From assembly GCF_006861775.1 (NCBI RefSeq), contig NZ_VDGG01000001.1:62001-126000 (forward strand): a DNA stretch of 64,000 bases, read 5' to 3'. A model generated the notes under the pieces. The model saw nothing but the letters and a program-made list of their open reading frames with translations, had not been told where the DNA came from and did not search any database. A program made the position numbers and the translations under genes. This DNA is from Psychrobacillus soli. Its GTDB lineage: Bacteria > Bacillota > Bacilli > Bacillales_A > Planococcaceae. This document shows positions 37,550 through 46,078 of this stretch, one piece after another; positions within the stretch are counted from its first letter, which is position 1; each line of letters opens with the position of its first letter.

Positions 37550-38764
37550 ATGAAGGGACATTATTATAAACGAGATTGTACTTGTGAAATTGAAAACTGC
37601 GGATGCACTTGGACATTTGTAATTGATATTAGGAAAGATCCACTCACAAGGGAAAGACGTCAAAAATCTCAAGGAAGTTTTAATACTAGACAAGATGCAG
37701 AAATTGCTGCAGCAGATTTGCTGAATAAAATAAACAAAGGAACCTATATAGAAGAATCGAATATATTATTTGAAGACTTTACCAATGACTGGTTGACTTA
37801 CTATATCCATAGCACCGCCCCCAAACCTGGAACAATTCGTTTAAGAAAATATAGTATCAATAAATTCTTACTATACTTTTCTAATGTGAAACTAAAAGAT
37901 ATTACCGAAGAAATGTATCAAGCAATATTAGATGATTTAAAAGAAAAAGGTTATGCTTTAAATACAATCGAAGGTTATCATACTACTGCAAAATTAATTT
38001 TTAAACTAGCCACAGATAAGAGAATGATTATACTCAATCCCACAATAAATGCTTATATCAAGCCTGATGAAGAGGTCATTATTGAAGACGATGAGGAAGA
38101 GTTGCCATTATACTTTGAAAAAGATGAACTCGCATTATTCTTGAAAACAGTTCGGAAATACGGACTCTATATGGATTACTTAATCTTCTTAATTTTATCA
38201 TATACCGGAATACGAGTAGGTGAATTGGTAGCCCTTAAATGGAGAAATATCGATTTCAAAAAGAAAACTATCAGTATTACAAAGACTTACTATAATCCTG
38301 ATAATAATACTAAAAAATATGTATTAGTTCCTCCTAAAACAAAGAAATCCAGACGCAAAATTGTAGTAGACCATGAAATTATAGGTAAATTAATTAAACA
38401 TAAAGCAGAACAAGAAAAACCCATTATGCATTATGGTAACTCATATAACAATGGTGATTATGTATTTGCCAATATAAATCGTCATCCCGGATTTCCAATT
38501 TTATTTAAATTGGTGGAGACTAGAATGACTAGATTATTAGGAAAAACTGAGTTCAATTCTGATATCACGCCACACTCTCTTCGCCATACCCATACATCAC
38601 TTCTCGCTGAAGCAGGAGTAGGTCTTGAAGAAATTATGGATCAATTAGGTCATCAAGATGATGACGTGACAAGAAAAGTATATCTTCATGTAACAACTGA
38701 CATGAAAACAGAAGCTGCCGATAAATTTAGTGAATTAATGAAAAAAACTCGCATAGAAAATTAA
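37550..38764 (+). CDS. Tyrosine integrase, Tn916/ICEBs1-like
   Basis: 404 aa, apparently intact. N-terminal arm-binding domain with MKGHYYKRDCTCEIENCGC (paired cysteines), core-binding SAM-like domain at about 75-175, and the catalytic domain with Arg in YTGIRVGELVALKW, Lys in TKKSRRK, HSLRHTHTS, LGHQD and the Tyr in RKVYLHV. Integrates and excises DNA between att sites. It is a close relative of the broken integrase next to groEL but has its own terminator, and no clear groEL-type core follows it. It may be the enzyme still able to move part of this region. Confidence 0.93.
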   Translation: MKGHYYKRDCTCEIENCGCTWTFVIDIRKDPLTRERRQKSQGSFNTRQDAEIAAADLLNKINKGTYIEESNILFEDFTNDWLTYYIHSTAPKPGTIRLRKYSINKFLLYFSNVKLKDITEEMYQAILDDLKEKGYALNTIEGYHTTAKLIFKLATDKRMIILNPTINAYIKPDEEVIIEDDEEELPLYFEKDELALFLKTVRKYGLYMDYLIFLILSYTGIRVGELVALKWRNIDFKKKTISITKTYYNPDNNTKKYVLVPPKTKKSRRKIVVDHEIIGKLIKHKAEQEKPIMHYGNSYNNGDYVFANINRHPGFPILFKLVETRMTRLLGKTEFNSDITPHSLRHTHTSLLAEAGVGLEEIMDQLGHQDDDVTRKVYLHVTTDMKTEAADKFSELMKKTRIEN

Positions 38765-38842
38765 GCAGTAGAAAGTAAAATAGTTATTTTTGCTTTCTAT
38801 ATACATTTATTATCCGTATTAAAAATTTAACGATAAAAAATA

Positions 38843-38872
38843 GTGGTTTTTAGGCTAAATCCTAAAAACCAC
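38843..38872. terminator. Hairpin terminator after the integrase
   Basis: Perfect 12-base stem GTGGTTTTTAGG/CCTAAAAACCAC. Confidence 0.75.
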
Positions 38873-38966
38873 CCGTCATAACTTTGTGTATAACTATTAT
38901 AATCTACTTGAGGAATTTTAATGCATCACTTATTATAAAATTCCTCTCCCTAGAAGAATTGAGATG

Positions 38967-38999
38967 CTTATTCCACAATCGCGCCCTTTAATTGAATAA
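38967..38999. repeat. Imperfect dyad, dispersed-repeat type
   Basis: CTTATTCCACAATCGCGCCC and TTTAATTGAATAA form an imperfect inverted repeat centred on GCGCCC. It shares the (C)AACAATC...GCC...GATTG theme with 45515-45538. Confidence 0.4.
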
Positions 39000-39114
39000 C
39001 AATCAGCTTCTATTAGCTGGCATAATCTAAGTACATTCCTCCGTAATATACTTATATCAACTAAATTTCAAATTCTTATAGATTTAACTGTTCATTTGCT
39101 AATAAGAAGAAAAA

Positions 39115-39145
39115 ACAGGTATGCATTACTTCATTGCATTCCTGT
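39115..39145 (-). terminator. Terminator after the DUF302 gene remnant
   Basis: ACAGG-ATGCA pairs with TGCAT-CCTGT; T run on the minus strand. Confidence 0.7.
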
Positions 39146-39156
39146 CCTATTATTAA

Positions 39157-39545
39157 TTATTTACTTTTTTCTAATACATCTATGAGGATTTTTTCAATTT
39201 TTTCTGCTATTGAAATTAATTCAGCATCGTTTAATAAACCTATCATAGCAGTTGGCTTAGGAAGCCCTATTTTTGTTTTTCCCTCTTCTTCATAAACGGT
39301 AATTTTACAAGGTAAGAAATAACCCACTAAAGGATTATGCTCTATTACACGTGCCGCTTCTACTGGATTGCAAACTTCGAGAATTCGGTATGGCTTTTTA
39401 TAACTATCTACGCCTTTTTTCTGAAAGTTTCAGTCAAGTTAAGTTGCCAAAGAACCCCAAATTTATTTTCTTTAAGATTTTGTTCAATAGATGCAATCGC
39501 TTCATCAATCGTTTTAGTTGTTAGAACTGTATAGTGAAATTCCAT
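39157..39545 (-). pseudogene. DUF302 family protein, frameshifted
   Basis: ATG 39545 has AGGAGG in front and opens MEFHYTVLTTKTIDEAI...FGVLWQLNLTETF, then hits a stop. After a one-base shift near 39425 the frame continues KKGVDSYKKPYRILEVCNP ... GYFLPCKITVYEEEGKTKIG to the stop at 39157. DUF302 proteins often accompany sulfur or metal stress genes and their function is unsettled. The lesion lies in a T/A run, so a sequencing error is possible. Last gene of the sulfide cluster. Confidence 0.7.
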
Positions 39546-39630
39546 AAAATCCTCCTATTATTTTATTTTTCTTTCTCAGAAGCGTAGTATATAGATCCCT
39601 ATGATTCCATTCCAAACACAACTGTTTTTT

Positions 39631-40407
39631 CTACAATATATCCATCCATATTTTGATTGCTGTTCCTAAAATTAAAACTGCTAAAATCCCTTGTAAGATC
39701 TTTGTATTCATTTTTTTACTGATTTTAGTACCAATAGGAGCTGCAATCAGTCCGGCAATGATCACAATAACCGCTGTCTGATATTCTACTTGCCCTGTTG
39801 ATATTTTACCAATCGAACCTGCAATGGAGGATATAAAAGTAATCGCTAAGCTGGATGCTATGGTCATTCGCGTAGGAATCCGAAGAATTAATAGCATAAT
39901 AGGAATTAATAAAAATCCTCCACCAGCACCTACCACACCAGAACCAATCCCAACAATAAATGCGAGTATTGCGGCAAGCGGTTTGTTATAAGTGACTTCG
40001 TCTAAAGGAATATCATCAATTTTCTTTTTTGGAATGAACATCATGATGGCTGCTAATAATGCTAATATTCCGTATACAATGTTTACTTGTTCTTCCGTTA
40101 AATATTGTGACCCAAAACTACCGAGCAATGTACCAACTAAAACAGATGCCCCCATCACAGTAATCAATGATTTATTTAAATAGCCACCCTTCCGAAATCC
40201 GATGACACCTGCAATTGATACAAATAGTACGTCAAGTGCGCTAATACCGGAAACTTCATGTGCTGTTAACGCCTGAAAGCCGAACACCGGTGGAATCATT
40301 AAAAGCATCGGGTATTTAACAATTGCACCCCCAATACCGAGCATCCCTGAAAGAAATGAGCTAATAAACCCTATAACGAAAAGGAGAATCACATAATTTA
40401 TATCCAT
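39631..40407 (-). CDS. yrkJ: Sulfite exporter TauE/SafE (TSUP) family permease
   Basis: 258 aa, seven to eight hydrophobic helices, with GIGGAIVKYPMLL near the N-terminus and the internal repeat GVVGAGGGFLLIPIMLL, the paired glycine-rich motif of TSUP. Predicted to export sulfite or thiosulfate formed when persulfides are oxidised. Matches B. subtilis YrkJ in size and context (behind a TusA-like gene). Confidence 0.9.
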   Translation of the reverse strand: MDINYVILLFVIGFISSFLSGMLGIGGAIVKYPMLLMIPPVFGFQALTAHEVSGISALDVLFVSIAGVIGFRKGGYLNKSLITVMGASVLVGTLLGSFGSQYLTEEQVNIVYGILALLAAIMMFIPKKKIDDIPLDEVTYNKPLAAILAFIVGIGSGVVGAGGGFLLIPIMLLILRIPTRMTIASSLAITFISSIAGSIGKISTGQVEYQTAVIVIIAGLIAAPIGTKISKKMNTKILQGILAVLILGTAIKIWMDIL

Positions 40408-40463
40408 GTTGTTCCCTCTTTCTATTCAATTAAAATTAGCAAATCGCTTTAGTCTTTTATTTT

Positions 40464-40691
40464 TTACGCTTTTTTTATATAGAACGTTAATACATCCGCC
40501 TCTTCTTTATGTTCTAAAAGGGTATGGCCTGCTGCAGCTGACCAAGCAGTTAAGTCAGCTAGCGCCCCTTTATCTGTTACTTGCACTTCTAATACTTGAC
40601 CTGATTCCAGTGTATCCATTGCCTTCTTTGTTCGTACAATTGGCATAGGACATGCTAAACCTTTTGCGTCTAAAACTTGATTTACTTCCAT
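40464..40691 (-). CDS. yrkI: TusA-like sulfur carrier protein
   Basis: 75 aa, the length of B. subtilis YrkI. Conserved CPMP motif with the persulfide-carrying Cys 14 (LDAKGLACPMPIVRTKKAM). Would accept sulfane sulfur from rhodanese or DsrE partners. Lies between the rhodanese-MBL fusion and the TSUP gene. Confidence 0.92.
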   Translation of the reverse strand: MEVNQVLDAKGLACPMPIVRTKKAMDTLESGQVLEVQVTDKGALADLTAWSAAAGHTLLEHKEEADVLTFYIKKA

Positions 40692-40796
40692 TTAATCAGT
40701 CTCCTTTAGATTCATAAAATGTAGTGGCAAGGAAAGAATGCTCTTAATTGCTTGCCGAAATTTTTGCTTAACGATCACACACGTCTAATTCTTACA

Positions 40797-41924
40797 TTAA
40801 CGTACTGCACAGCGGTTTGGACCAATTTCCATTTCTGTTTGTTCCTCATTCTCTGGCGTGATTTTACCCATGTTTACTTGACGAATTTGTTCATACGCAT
40901 TTGGTTGTGGTGGTAAATTTTCTGTTACTGTGTGACGGAATTCTTCTTCACTTTCAATATTTAAACCGTGGTTTTCTGCAAATAAATCACCTAGACGTTT
41001 TGCAACTGTACCATCTTCATTTATCTCATCGATAATCATAAAGTGAGCCGGCAACACAATTAAATCTTCTGCTAGTTCACGGTAACGACGGTATAATGTC
41101 TCGCGAAGATCGCCTACCCAGTCCTCTGCAAGACCTGCTAAGTCAGGACGACCGATTGAATCGATAAATAAAATATCACCTGTTAATACATATTTGCCAT
41201 CCACGATAAATGAGGTTGAACCAATTGTGTGACCCGGTGAGTAAAGTGCGCCTACTTCAATTTGGGATGCACCAATTTTCACAGTTAAACCATCTTCTAG
41301 AGGTGTGTAATTAAATACGACTTCTTCTGCGTCTTTTGGCGGCAAGTAATATGTTGCCCCTGTTGCTTCTGCGATATGGCGACCACCTGAGATGTGATCG
41401 GCATGTAAGTGTGTATCAAATACGTTCTTGATATCAACATTTTTCTCTTTTGCGAAGTTTGTGAATACACCTGTGAAACGAACCGCATCTATAATTGCCG
41501 CTTCCCCTTCCGAAATGACCATATATGAAAGACAACCTTTGCCTAGACGAACGAATTGGTAAAGTTCCCCGCCTCCCGTTAAATCACCAACTTTAATTGG
41601 TTCAAGGTAAGAACTCCAAGACTTCATACCACCTTCAAGGTAGAACACGTCGCTTCCAGCTTCTGAAACCATTTCAGCCACCATAAGAGACGATCCTTCT
41701 TTTGCACATACCACTAATACATCTTTATCTGTTGGAAGTTTCGGCAAAATTTCATCTACTCCATCTAATAAATCGAAATAAGGAATATTTAAATAATCGA
41801 AGCTATGTCCTTCAATTTTCCAGTCTTCAAAAGCATCTTTGTTCCGTACGTCTAAAATAAATAACTCTTTATTTTCAATAACTTTACGAGCTACTTCTGC
41901 TGCTGTCATTTTAATTACTGTCAT
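40797..41924 (-). CDS. yrkH: Rhodanese-metallo-beta-lactamase fusion (CstB/YrkH-like persulfide dioxygenase)
   Basis: 375 aa. N-terminal rhodanese domain (about 5-110) with active Cys 73 in VVCAKEGSS; then a metallo-beta-lactamase domain with [11 protein letters not shown] (172-177) and [10 protein letters not shown], as in persulfide dioxygenases of the ETHE1/CstB group. C-terminus GPNRCAVR is typical of this Bacillales form. It converts low-molecular-weight or protein persulfides to sulfite and thiosulfate. A CstR-type operator lies directly before its start (41931-41946). Confidence 0.93.
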   Translation of the reverse strand: MTVIKMTAAEVARKVIENKELFILDVRNKDAFEDWKIEGHSFDYLNIPYFDLLDGVDEILPKLPTDKDVLVVCAKEGSSLMVAEMVSEAGSDVFYLEGGMKSWSSYLEPIKVGDLTGGGELYQFVRLGKGCLSYMVISEGEAAIIDAVRFTGVFTNFAKEKNVDIKNVFDTHLHADHISGGRHIAEATGATYYLPPKDAEEVVFNYTPLEDGLTVKIGASQIEVGALYSPGHTIGSTSFIVDGKYVLTGDILFIDSIGRPDLAGLAEDWVGDLRETLYRRYRELAEDLIVLPAHFMIIDEINEDGTVAKRLGDLFAENHGLNIESEEEFRHTVTENLPPQPNAYEQIRQVNMGKITPENEEQTEMEIGPNRCAVR

Positions 41925-41930
41925 ATCAAA

Positions 41931-41946
41931 TTACCCCCACAGGTAT
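41931..41946. promoter_or_regulatory. CstR-type operator before yrkH
   Basis: TTACCCCCACAGGTAT fits the ATACC-N5-GGTAT pattern with one mismatch in the left arm, immediately upstream of the ribosome-binding region. Confidence 0.65.
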
Positions 41947-42039
41947 TATTTTTGTGATTTTTTAAGTGGAAGGGGTTTACCCTTCCACTAGTCTTTCTAA
42001 CGATTTAAAATTAAGCGTTTCATAATTTTATACTTGGTA

Positions 42040-42435
42040 TTAGAATGTTAAAGTAGGAGCTGCATCTTTAGCGAATTCAAGGAATGTTACAGCGCCACCT
42101 ACTTCAATACCATCAATAAAGTCTTCTTTTGTTAAGCCCATGACGTCCATTGTCATTTGACAACCAATGAATTTAACACCCATTTCTTGAGCCATTTCTA
42201 CTAATTGTGGAATGCTTGGTACGTTTGCTTTCGCAAATCCTTCTGCAAAGTGTTCACGACCTTCAGGCATAGGCAGTTGTTGCATTCCTTGTTTATGGAT
42301 TAAATTTAACCCTTCAAATGTAAAGAAGATAGCTATCTCTTTTTCTGTTGCTGCTGCTGCTGTTGCTATATTAAATACTTTATATGCGTCAAAAAGACCA
42401 CCGTTACTTGCGATAATTGCTACTTTGTTAGACAT
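42040..42435 (-). CDS. yrkE: DsrE/F-like sulfur relay protein
   Basis: 131 aa. VAIIASNGGLFDAYKVFNIA and GVKFIGCQMTMDVMGLTKED with the candidate sulfur-carrying Cys in IGCQM. DsrE-like proteins exchange persulfide sulfur with TusA and rhodanese partners. B. subtilis YrkE is longer but occupies the same place next to the TusA-rhodanese gene. Confidence 0.88.
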   Translation of the reverse strand: MSNKVAIIASNGGLFDAYKVFNIATAAAATEKEIAIFFTFEGLNLIHKQGMQQLPMPEGREHFAEGFAKANVPSIPQLVEMAQEMGVKFIGCQMTMDVMGLTKEDFIDGIEVGGAVTFLEFAKDAAPTLTF

Positions 42436-42464
42436 AATAAAATTCCTCCAGTTAATTTAATTTT

Positions 42465-43028
42465 TTATAATTTTTTTGATAAATCGCCGTTCCAAGAACT
42501 CATTCCTGGTAAGACGTTATATACTTTCGTAAATCCATTTTCAGCTAATTTTTGTGCAGCTAAATCACTGCGAGTTCCTGTACGACAAATCACAAAAATT
42601 TCTTTGTCTTTATCCAGCTCATTTAAACGAGCTTCTAAATCACTCATGGGAATTGATTTAGAACCTTCGATATGACCAAATGCATATTCAGCTTCTTCAC
42701 GAACATCTAGAATCATACCACCGTTAGATGCACGGTCTATAATCTCTTCATTTGAAATTGTTTGTTCAAATGTTTTTTCTTCTATTTCTTCGTTACTACT
42801 TTTACGAATATAATGAAGTAACACATCATTTTCATCTACTGTTCCTATATACTGATGGCCAACACTTTCAGCCCATGCTTTTAAATCAGCCATTGAGCCT
42901 TTATCTGTTGCTTGCACTTCTAATATTTGACCATCCGCTAGATTGCTAATTGCTTTTTTCGTTTTCACAATTGGCATTGGACAAGCCAAGCCTTTTGCGT
43001 CTAATTGTACATCAGCTTTAATAGCCAT
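42465..43028 (-). CDS. yrkF: TusA-rhodanese fusion (YrkF/CstA-like)
   Basis: 187 aa, the size of B. subtilis YrkF. TusA domain at 1-75 with Cys 16 (KGLACPMPIVKTKKAI); rhodanese domain at about 95-187 with Cys 148 in VICRTGTRS. Passes sulfane sulfur between its two cysteines and to partners, keeping hydropolysulfides under control. A CstR-type operator lies 17 bases before the start. Confidence 0.92.
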   Translation of the reverse strand: MAIKADVQLDAKGLACPMPIVKTKKAISNLADGQILEVQATDKGSMADLKAWAESVGHQYIGTVDENDVLLHYIRKSSNEEIEEKTFEQTISNEEIIDRASNGGMILDVREEAEYAFGHIEGSKSIPMSDLEARLNELDKDKEIFVICRTGTRSDLAAQKLAENGFTKVYNVLPGMSSWNGDLSKKL

Positions 43029-43044
43029 ATTTCACAACTCCTTT

Positions 43045-43060
43045 ATACCTGCAAGGGTAT
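43045..43060. promoter_or_regulatory. CstR-type operator before yrkF
   Basis: ATACCTGCAAGGGTAT, a near-perfect dyad in ATACC and GGGTAT arms. Confidence 0.8.
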
Positions 43061-43092
43061 TATTTTATTCAAAAAATTATTGAAGACAAAGT

Positions 43093-43389
43093 TTATTCAA
43101 CTTTACCTTCCCATGAAAGCATTCCACCAGTCATATTTGTTACGTCAAAACCTTGACTTTCTAAATATTGTGTAGCTTGGCCACTGCGTCCACCAGAACG
43201 GCAAACCATAATATAAGGTTTACTTTTATCAAGTTCATGCGTACGGAATTCAAGTAATCCCAGCGGAATATGAATAATACTAGGAATATGCCCTGCATTC
43301 ACTTCATCCACTTCACGCACATCAATTAGATTTAGCTTCTCGCCATTTTCTATATGTTGTTGAACTTCTTTTGCACTAATTTCTTTCAT
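43093..43389 (-). CDS. Single-domain rhodanese
   Basis: 98 aa. LIDVREVDEVNAGHI and the active loop VCRSGGRSGQA with Cys 63. Transfers sulfane sulfur in the cytosol. Part of the sulfide cluster, 64 bases upstream of the TusA-rhodanese gene. Confidence 0.92.
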   Translation of the reverse strand: MKEISAKEVQQHIENGEKLNLIDVREVDEVNAGHIPSIIHIPLGLLEFRTHELDKSKPYIMVCRSGGRSGQATQYLESQGFDVTNMTGGMLSWEGKVE

Positions 43390-43414
43390 TGATTAAATCC
43401 TCCTTTATTTTCTT

Positions 43415-43762
43415 TTAACCTCTCCAAGAACTCATGCCCCCACGGACATTCGTAACTTTTTCATAACCTAACTTTTTTAATTTTTTACATGCTTGTACGC
43501 TTCGCATCCCACTCTGACAAATCACCACTATTTCTTTGTCTTTTGGGAGCTTCGATAAATCAGATCCTAAAGGAATATTTTTAAACTGATGTATGTTTCT
43601 GCCTTTATATTCAGTAGGAGTACGAACATCCACAAATACTCTATCCTTATCATTCAACATACCCTTTAGAGTATCAGTTGAAATGGTTTTTGTACCTTTC
43701 GTTGGTATCATTCGCCAAGCAATAAATAGAATCGCAACTATTATGATTATCCAGGCTTCCAT
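43415..43762 (-). CDS. Membrane-anchored rhodanese
   Basis: 115 aa. An N-terminal membrane helix (AWIIIIVAILFIAW, residues 3-16) then a rhodanese domain with FVDVRTPTEYKG and active loop ICQSGMRSVQA (Cys 82). The anchor would place it at the inner face of the membrane. Operator 43777-43792 lies just upstream. Confidence 0.92.
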   Translation of the reverse strand: MEAWIIIIVAILFIAWRMIPTKGTKTISTDTLKGMLNDKDRVFVDVRTPTEYKGRNIHQFKNIPLGSDLSKLPKDKEIVVICQSGMRSVQACKKLKKLGYEKVTNVRGGMSSWRG

Positions 43763-43776
43763 TTAATCTCTCCTTT

Positions 43777-43792
43777 ATACCTACAAGGGTAT
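43777..43792. promoter_or_regulatory. CstR-type operator before the membrane rhodanese gene
   Basis: ATACCTACAAGGGTAT, same dyad as at 43045 and 44141. Confidence 0.8.
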
Positions 43793-43828
43793 TTTATGAT
43801 TTAAAAATTAAAAGTCGATTAAAATAAA

Positions 43829-44092
43829 TTAACGACTTTTTACAAATAGATTTACAGCTTCTTGTACCGATTCATTTAATGCTTCCTCATCACCGTTAGC
43901 ATTTTGGATACATTCAATTAAGTTTTGACTAACAATTAAACCAATTGAACGATCCACTCCTGAACGGACAGCTGAAAGTTGAGTGATTACATCCTTACAG
44001 TCTTTTCCTTCGTCCATCATTTTTAAGATGCCTCGAAGTTGACCCTCCATACGTTTCACTCGATTTCTTACTTTATCGTCATATGAATTCAA
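43829..44092 (-). CDS. cstR: CsoR-family persulfide-sensing repressor (CstR-like)
   Basis: 87 aa from TTG 44092, chosen because AAGGAGG sits eight bases before it and the product then starts MNSYDDKVRNRVKRMEGQLR, like known CstR. The frame continues upstream to 44167. All-helical CsoR fold with Cys 32 (GKDCKDV) and Cys 61 (LIECIQ). The usual CsoR copper ligands (a His between the cysteines) are replaced, NLIEC instead of HLxxC, which points to persulfide rather than copper sensing. It should repress at the four ATACC/GGTAT dyads in this cluster, including one before itself. Equivalent to B. subtilis YrkD by context. Confidence 0.88.
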   Translation of the reverse strand: MNSYDDKVRNRVKRMEGQLRGILKMMDEGKDCKDVITQLSAVRSGVDRSIGLIVSQNLIECIQNANGDEEALNESVQEAVNLFVKSR

Positions 44093-44140
44093 GTAAGTTG
44101 CCTCCTTAACAGATTTACTCATTGCTGATATACACATAAT

Positions 44141-44156
44141 ATACCCCTGTAGGTAT
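44141..44156. promoter_or_regulatory. CstR-type operator before the repressor gene
   Basis: ATACCCCTGTAGGTAT, giving autoregulation if CstR-like protein binds it. Confidence 0.8.
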
Positions 44157-44541
44157 AATGTCAACAAATTAAATTATTAATTTTAATACACCTAATATCT
44201 TTAGATAATTTATTGGTACTAATTGTGGCTTGGACCATACAATTGTTTACATATGAGAAACAAAAGAAGTTGTTAAAGTTTATTATTCAGAATACTCAGT
44301 AAAATGTATCAAAATCACCAACAGTATTCAGCAAATTTTGTGTGACAAGGTATCCTCATAAAATAAGTGTTCTAAGTATAAAACAGAGAAACACAAGATA
44401 AAAGTGTTTCTCTGTTCAAGTATTGCACTTATTTGTTTAAATGAATTACTTCAAAATATCTTCTGCATTTAAAACGTTTAGCCAAATAGATAAAACTCTA
44501 ACATTCTAATTCATCTATTGGCTATATCTATTACATTTTTT
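44157..44541. other. Intergenic stretch with a hairpin at 44383-44415
   Basis: ACAGAGAAACAC and GTGTTTCTCTGT form a perfect 12-base stem. It probably ends the cupin gene transcript or insulates it from the cstR promoter. Otherwise nothing is seen here. Confidence 0.6.
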
Positions 44542-45366
44542 CTACATATTTTTACTTTGTTGAAGAAGTTTAGAATTCCCTGTCCGTTCCCATTCTTCCA
44601 CTGTTTCATATGCTTTTTCAGGAGAATATCCTTTTCCTACAAGAACCCCCATTAGAATAAATTCTTGAAGAATATGAGTAGCATTTATTCCTCTTGAAAC
44701 ATCCTCTAATCCTTCATTTACCAAAAATTCAATGTACCGTACCCATTCATCTGGAGTCTTGCCAGAAATAACTGTATTTCCATTGCTATGGCCTTCACCT
44801 TGTTCCGCAGCCATCGCATCTGCTTTAGTAACATGAATAGTTCCGAATGGGTGGTTAGGCGGAGCATATATTGAATAAAGCTTTAATGGAATATTACCTG
44901 TATTTGTTAGATTATGCCATGTTCCAGCAGGTATCATGATTGCCGAATCATCCTGTACATTTCTTTTAAAGTTTAAATTATCTTTATTCCTGCCCATTTG
45001 AGTAAAACCCTGCCCCTGTTCAATACGTAAAAATTGATCAACATCTGGATGCATTTCTAGTCCGATATCTTCTCCTGGATTTAGACTCATTAATGTAACC
45101 TGCAAATAATCTCCAGTCCATATAGCAGTTCTATAAGTATTGTTTTGTTTCGTTGCTTCATTAATATTAATGACAAATGAGTTTGGTCCATAATCTCTTA
45201 ATACCATTCTATTATTACCTACGGGGGCATGAAGAGAACCAAATTGAGTTGCATGAATCATCTCATTAGGATTAGTCCAGCAATTCGATTTTACACTAAA
45301 ATTATACATTGGCACATTAACATAGTAAGGGTTTTGATATGGATACCCATAAGGATTATAATACAT
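44542..45366 (-). CDS. Cupin domain protein with YPYQNPYY N-terminus
   Basis: 274 aa from ATG 45366 (AGGGAG eight bases upstream). The tyrosine/proline-rich N-terminus (MYYNPYGYPYQNPYYVNVP) resembles spore-coat-associated proteins. The cupin barrel (about 75-185) has GEDIGLEMHPDVDQFLRIEQG and IPAGTWHNLTN, giving the metal-binding His/Glu set H..D.E/H. A helical C-terminal domain follows (HILQEFILMGVLVGKGYSPE). Enzymatic role unknown; homologous proteins in Bacillales are often linked to the spore surface. Island cargo between the sulfide cluster and the integrase. Confidence 0.85.
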   Translation of the reverse strand: MYYNPYGYPYQNPYYVNVPMYNFSVKSNCWTNPNEMIHATQFGSLHAPVGNNRMVLRDYGPNSFVININEATKQNNTYRTAIWTGDYLQVTLMSLNPGEDIGLEMHPDVDQFLRIEQGQGFTQMGRNKDNLNFKRNVQDDSAIMIPAGTWHNLTNTGNIPLKLYSIYAPPNHPFGTIHVTKADAMAAEQGEGHSNGNTVISGKTPDEWVRYIEFLVNEGLEDVSRGINATHILQEFILMGVLVGKGYSPEKAYETVEEWERTGNSKLLQQSKNM

Positions 45367-45514
45367 TTTTCCCACTCCCTTCACAGATTTCTCTTACTAT
45401 CATATGCTACTGTTTTAGGTACGTCCCTAACCAATAACAAAAATTAGTTTTATGCTTATCCAATAAAAAACCGAATTTATAGTTTGACTAGCTATAAATA
45501 TGTGTTTACTTTCC

Positions 45515-45538
45515 TCAACAATCTGGCCCGATTGTTGA
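45515..45538. repeat. Perfect dyad TCAACAATC/GATTGTTGA
   Basis: Nine-base arms around TGGCCC. The CAACAATC...GCCC...GATTGTTG pattern looks like a dispersed Bacillales intergenic repeat. The surrounding 45385-45714 holds no gene. Confidence 0.6.
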
Positions 45539-45714
45539 ACACAAGTTAAACAACACCCTTCAACTAACCGTTAGTTTTAAGTATACTTTTTCACAGGCTG
45601 ACCACAACTGATTAATGAGCCTTGTATTTAAAATAGCTTTTCAAAGAAAATATTTATTGTGTACAACTAAGTTACATTAATTTTAAAATACAATTATACT
45701 TAGAGAGAGTAGCT

Positions 45715-45916
45715 GTGGCAGAGACGATGAAGAAAAAATTAAAAAGAAATCGAATACGGTGCAAACATTGTGGAGATACAATCGAAAACTACTCATGACT
45801 TTCACTTATGCACATGTGAGGCAGTAGGTATTGATGGCGGATTGGACTACCCAAAACGTATTTTCGGTTCATACCCAGAAGAAGAACATTACGAAGAATT
45901 ATCGGAATACGAGTGA
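45715..45916 (+). pseudogene. Small zinc-ribbon-like protein, frameshifted
   Basis: GTG 45715 or ATG 45727 opens MKKKLKRNRIRCKHCGDTIEN, then a stop; after a small shift near 45797 the frame reads HDFHLCTCEAVGIDGGLDY ... YEELSEYE to TGA 45916. The CxxC...CxC pattern and IDGGLDY match a short protein family widespread in Firmicutes (I believe DUF7695). Function unknown. Disrupted here. Confidence 0.6.
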
Positions 45917-45925
45917 AGAGAAGGA

Positions 45926-45957
45926 ACATGTTTTCATTGAAACATGTTCTTTTTTAC
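45926..45957 (+). terminator. Hairpin terminator
   Basis: GAACATGTTT and AAACATGTTC around CATTG, followed by TTTTTT. Confidence 0.9.
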
Positions 45958-46078
45958 TTGTCTGTTCTCTTTCTAACATTTTTAGCTAATTAATACTTTA
46001 ATCATAGGAATCGTTAACCTTCAAAATGGAAATAATGGATATCAGTAATAAAAATACTATGGAAAGCGAGGTCATTCA

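Noticed and set aside
37136-37616. Minus-strand open frames upstream of and overlapping the integrase start
   Set aside because: They overlap the excisionase and integrase coding on the other strand and have no ribosome-binding sites or known motifs.
38967-38986. CTTATTCCACAATCGCGCCC after the intact integrase as an att copy
   Set aside because: It matches the groEL core at about 15 of 20 positions, but it is the left arm of a different imperfect dyad and lies about 200 bases from the integrase stop, so chance resemblance is likelier.
1742-46078. Insertion sequences or transposase genes
   Set aside because: No transposase frame or paired terminal inverted repeats were found; mobility genes are tyrosine integrases only.
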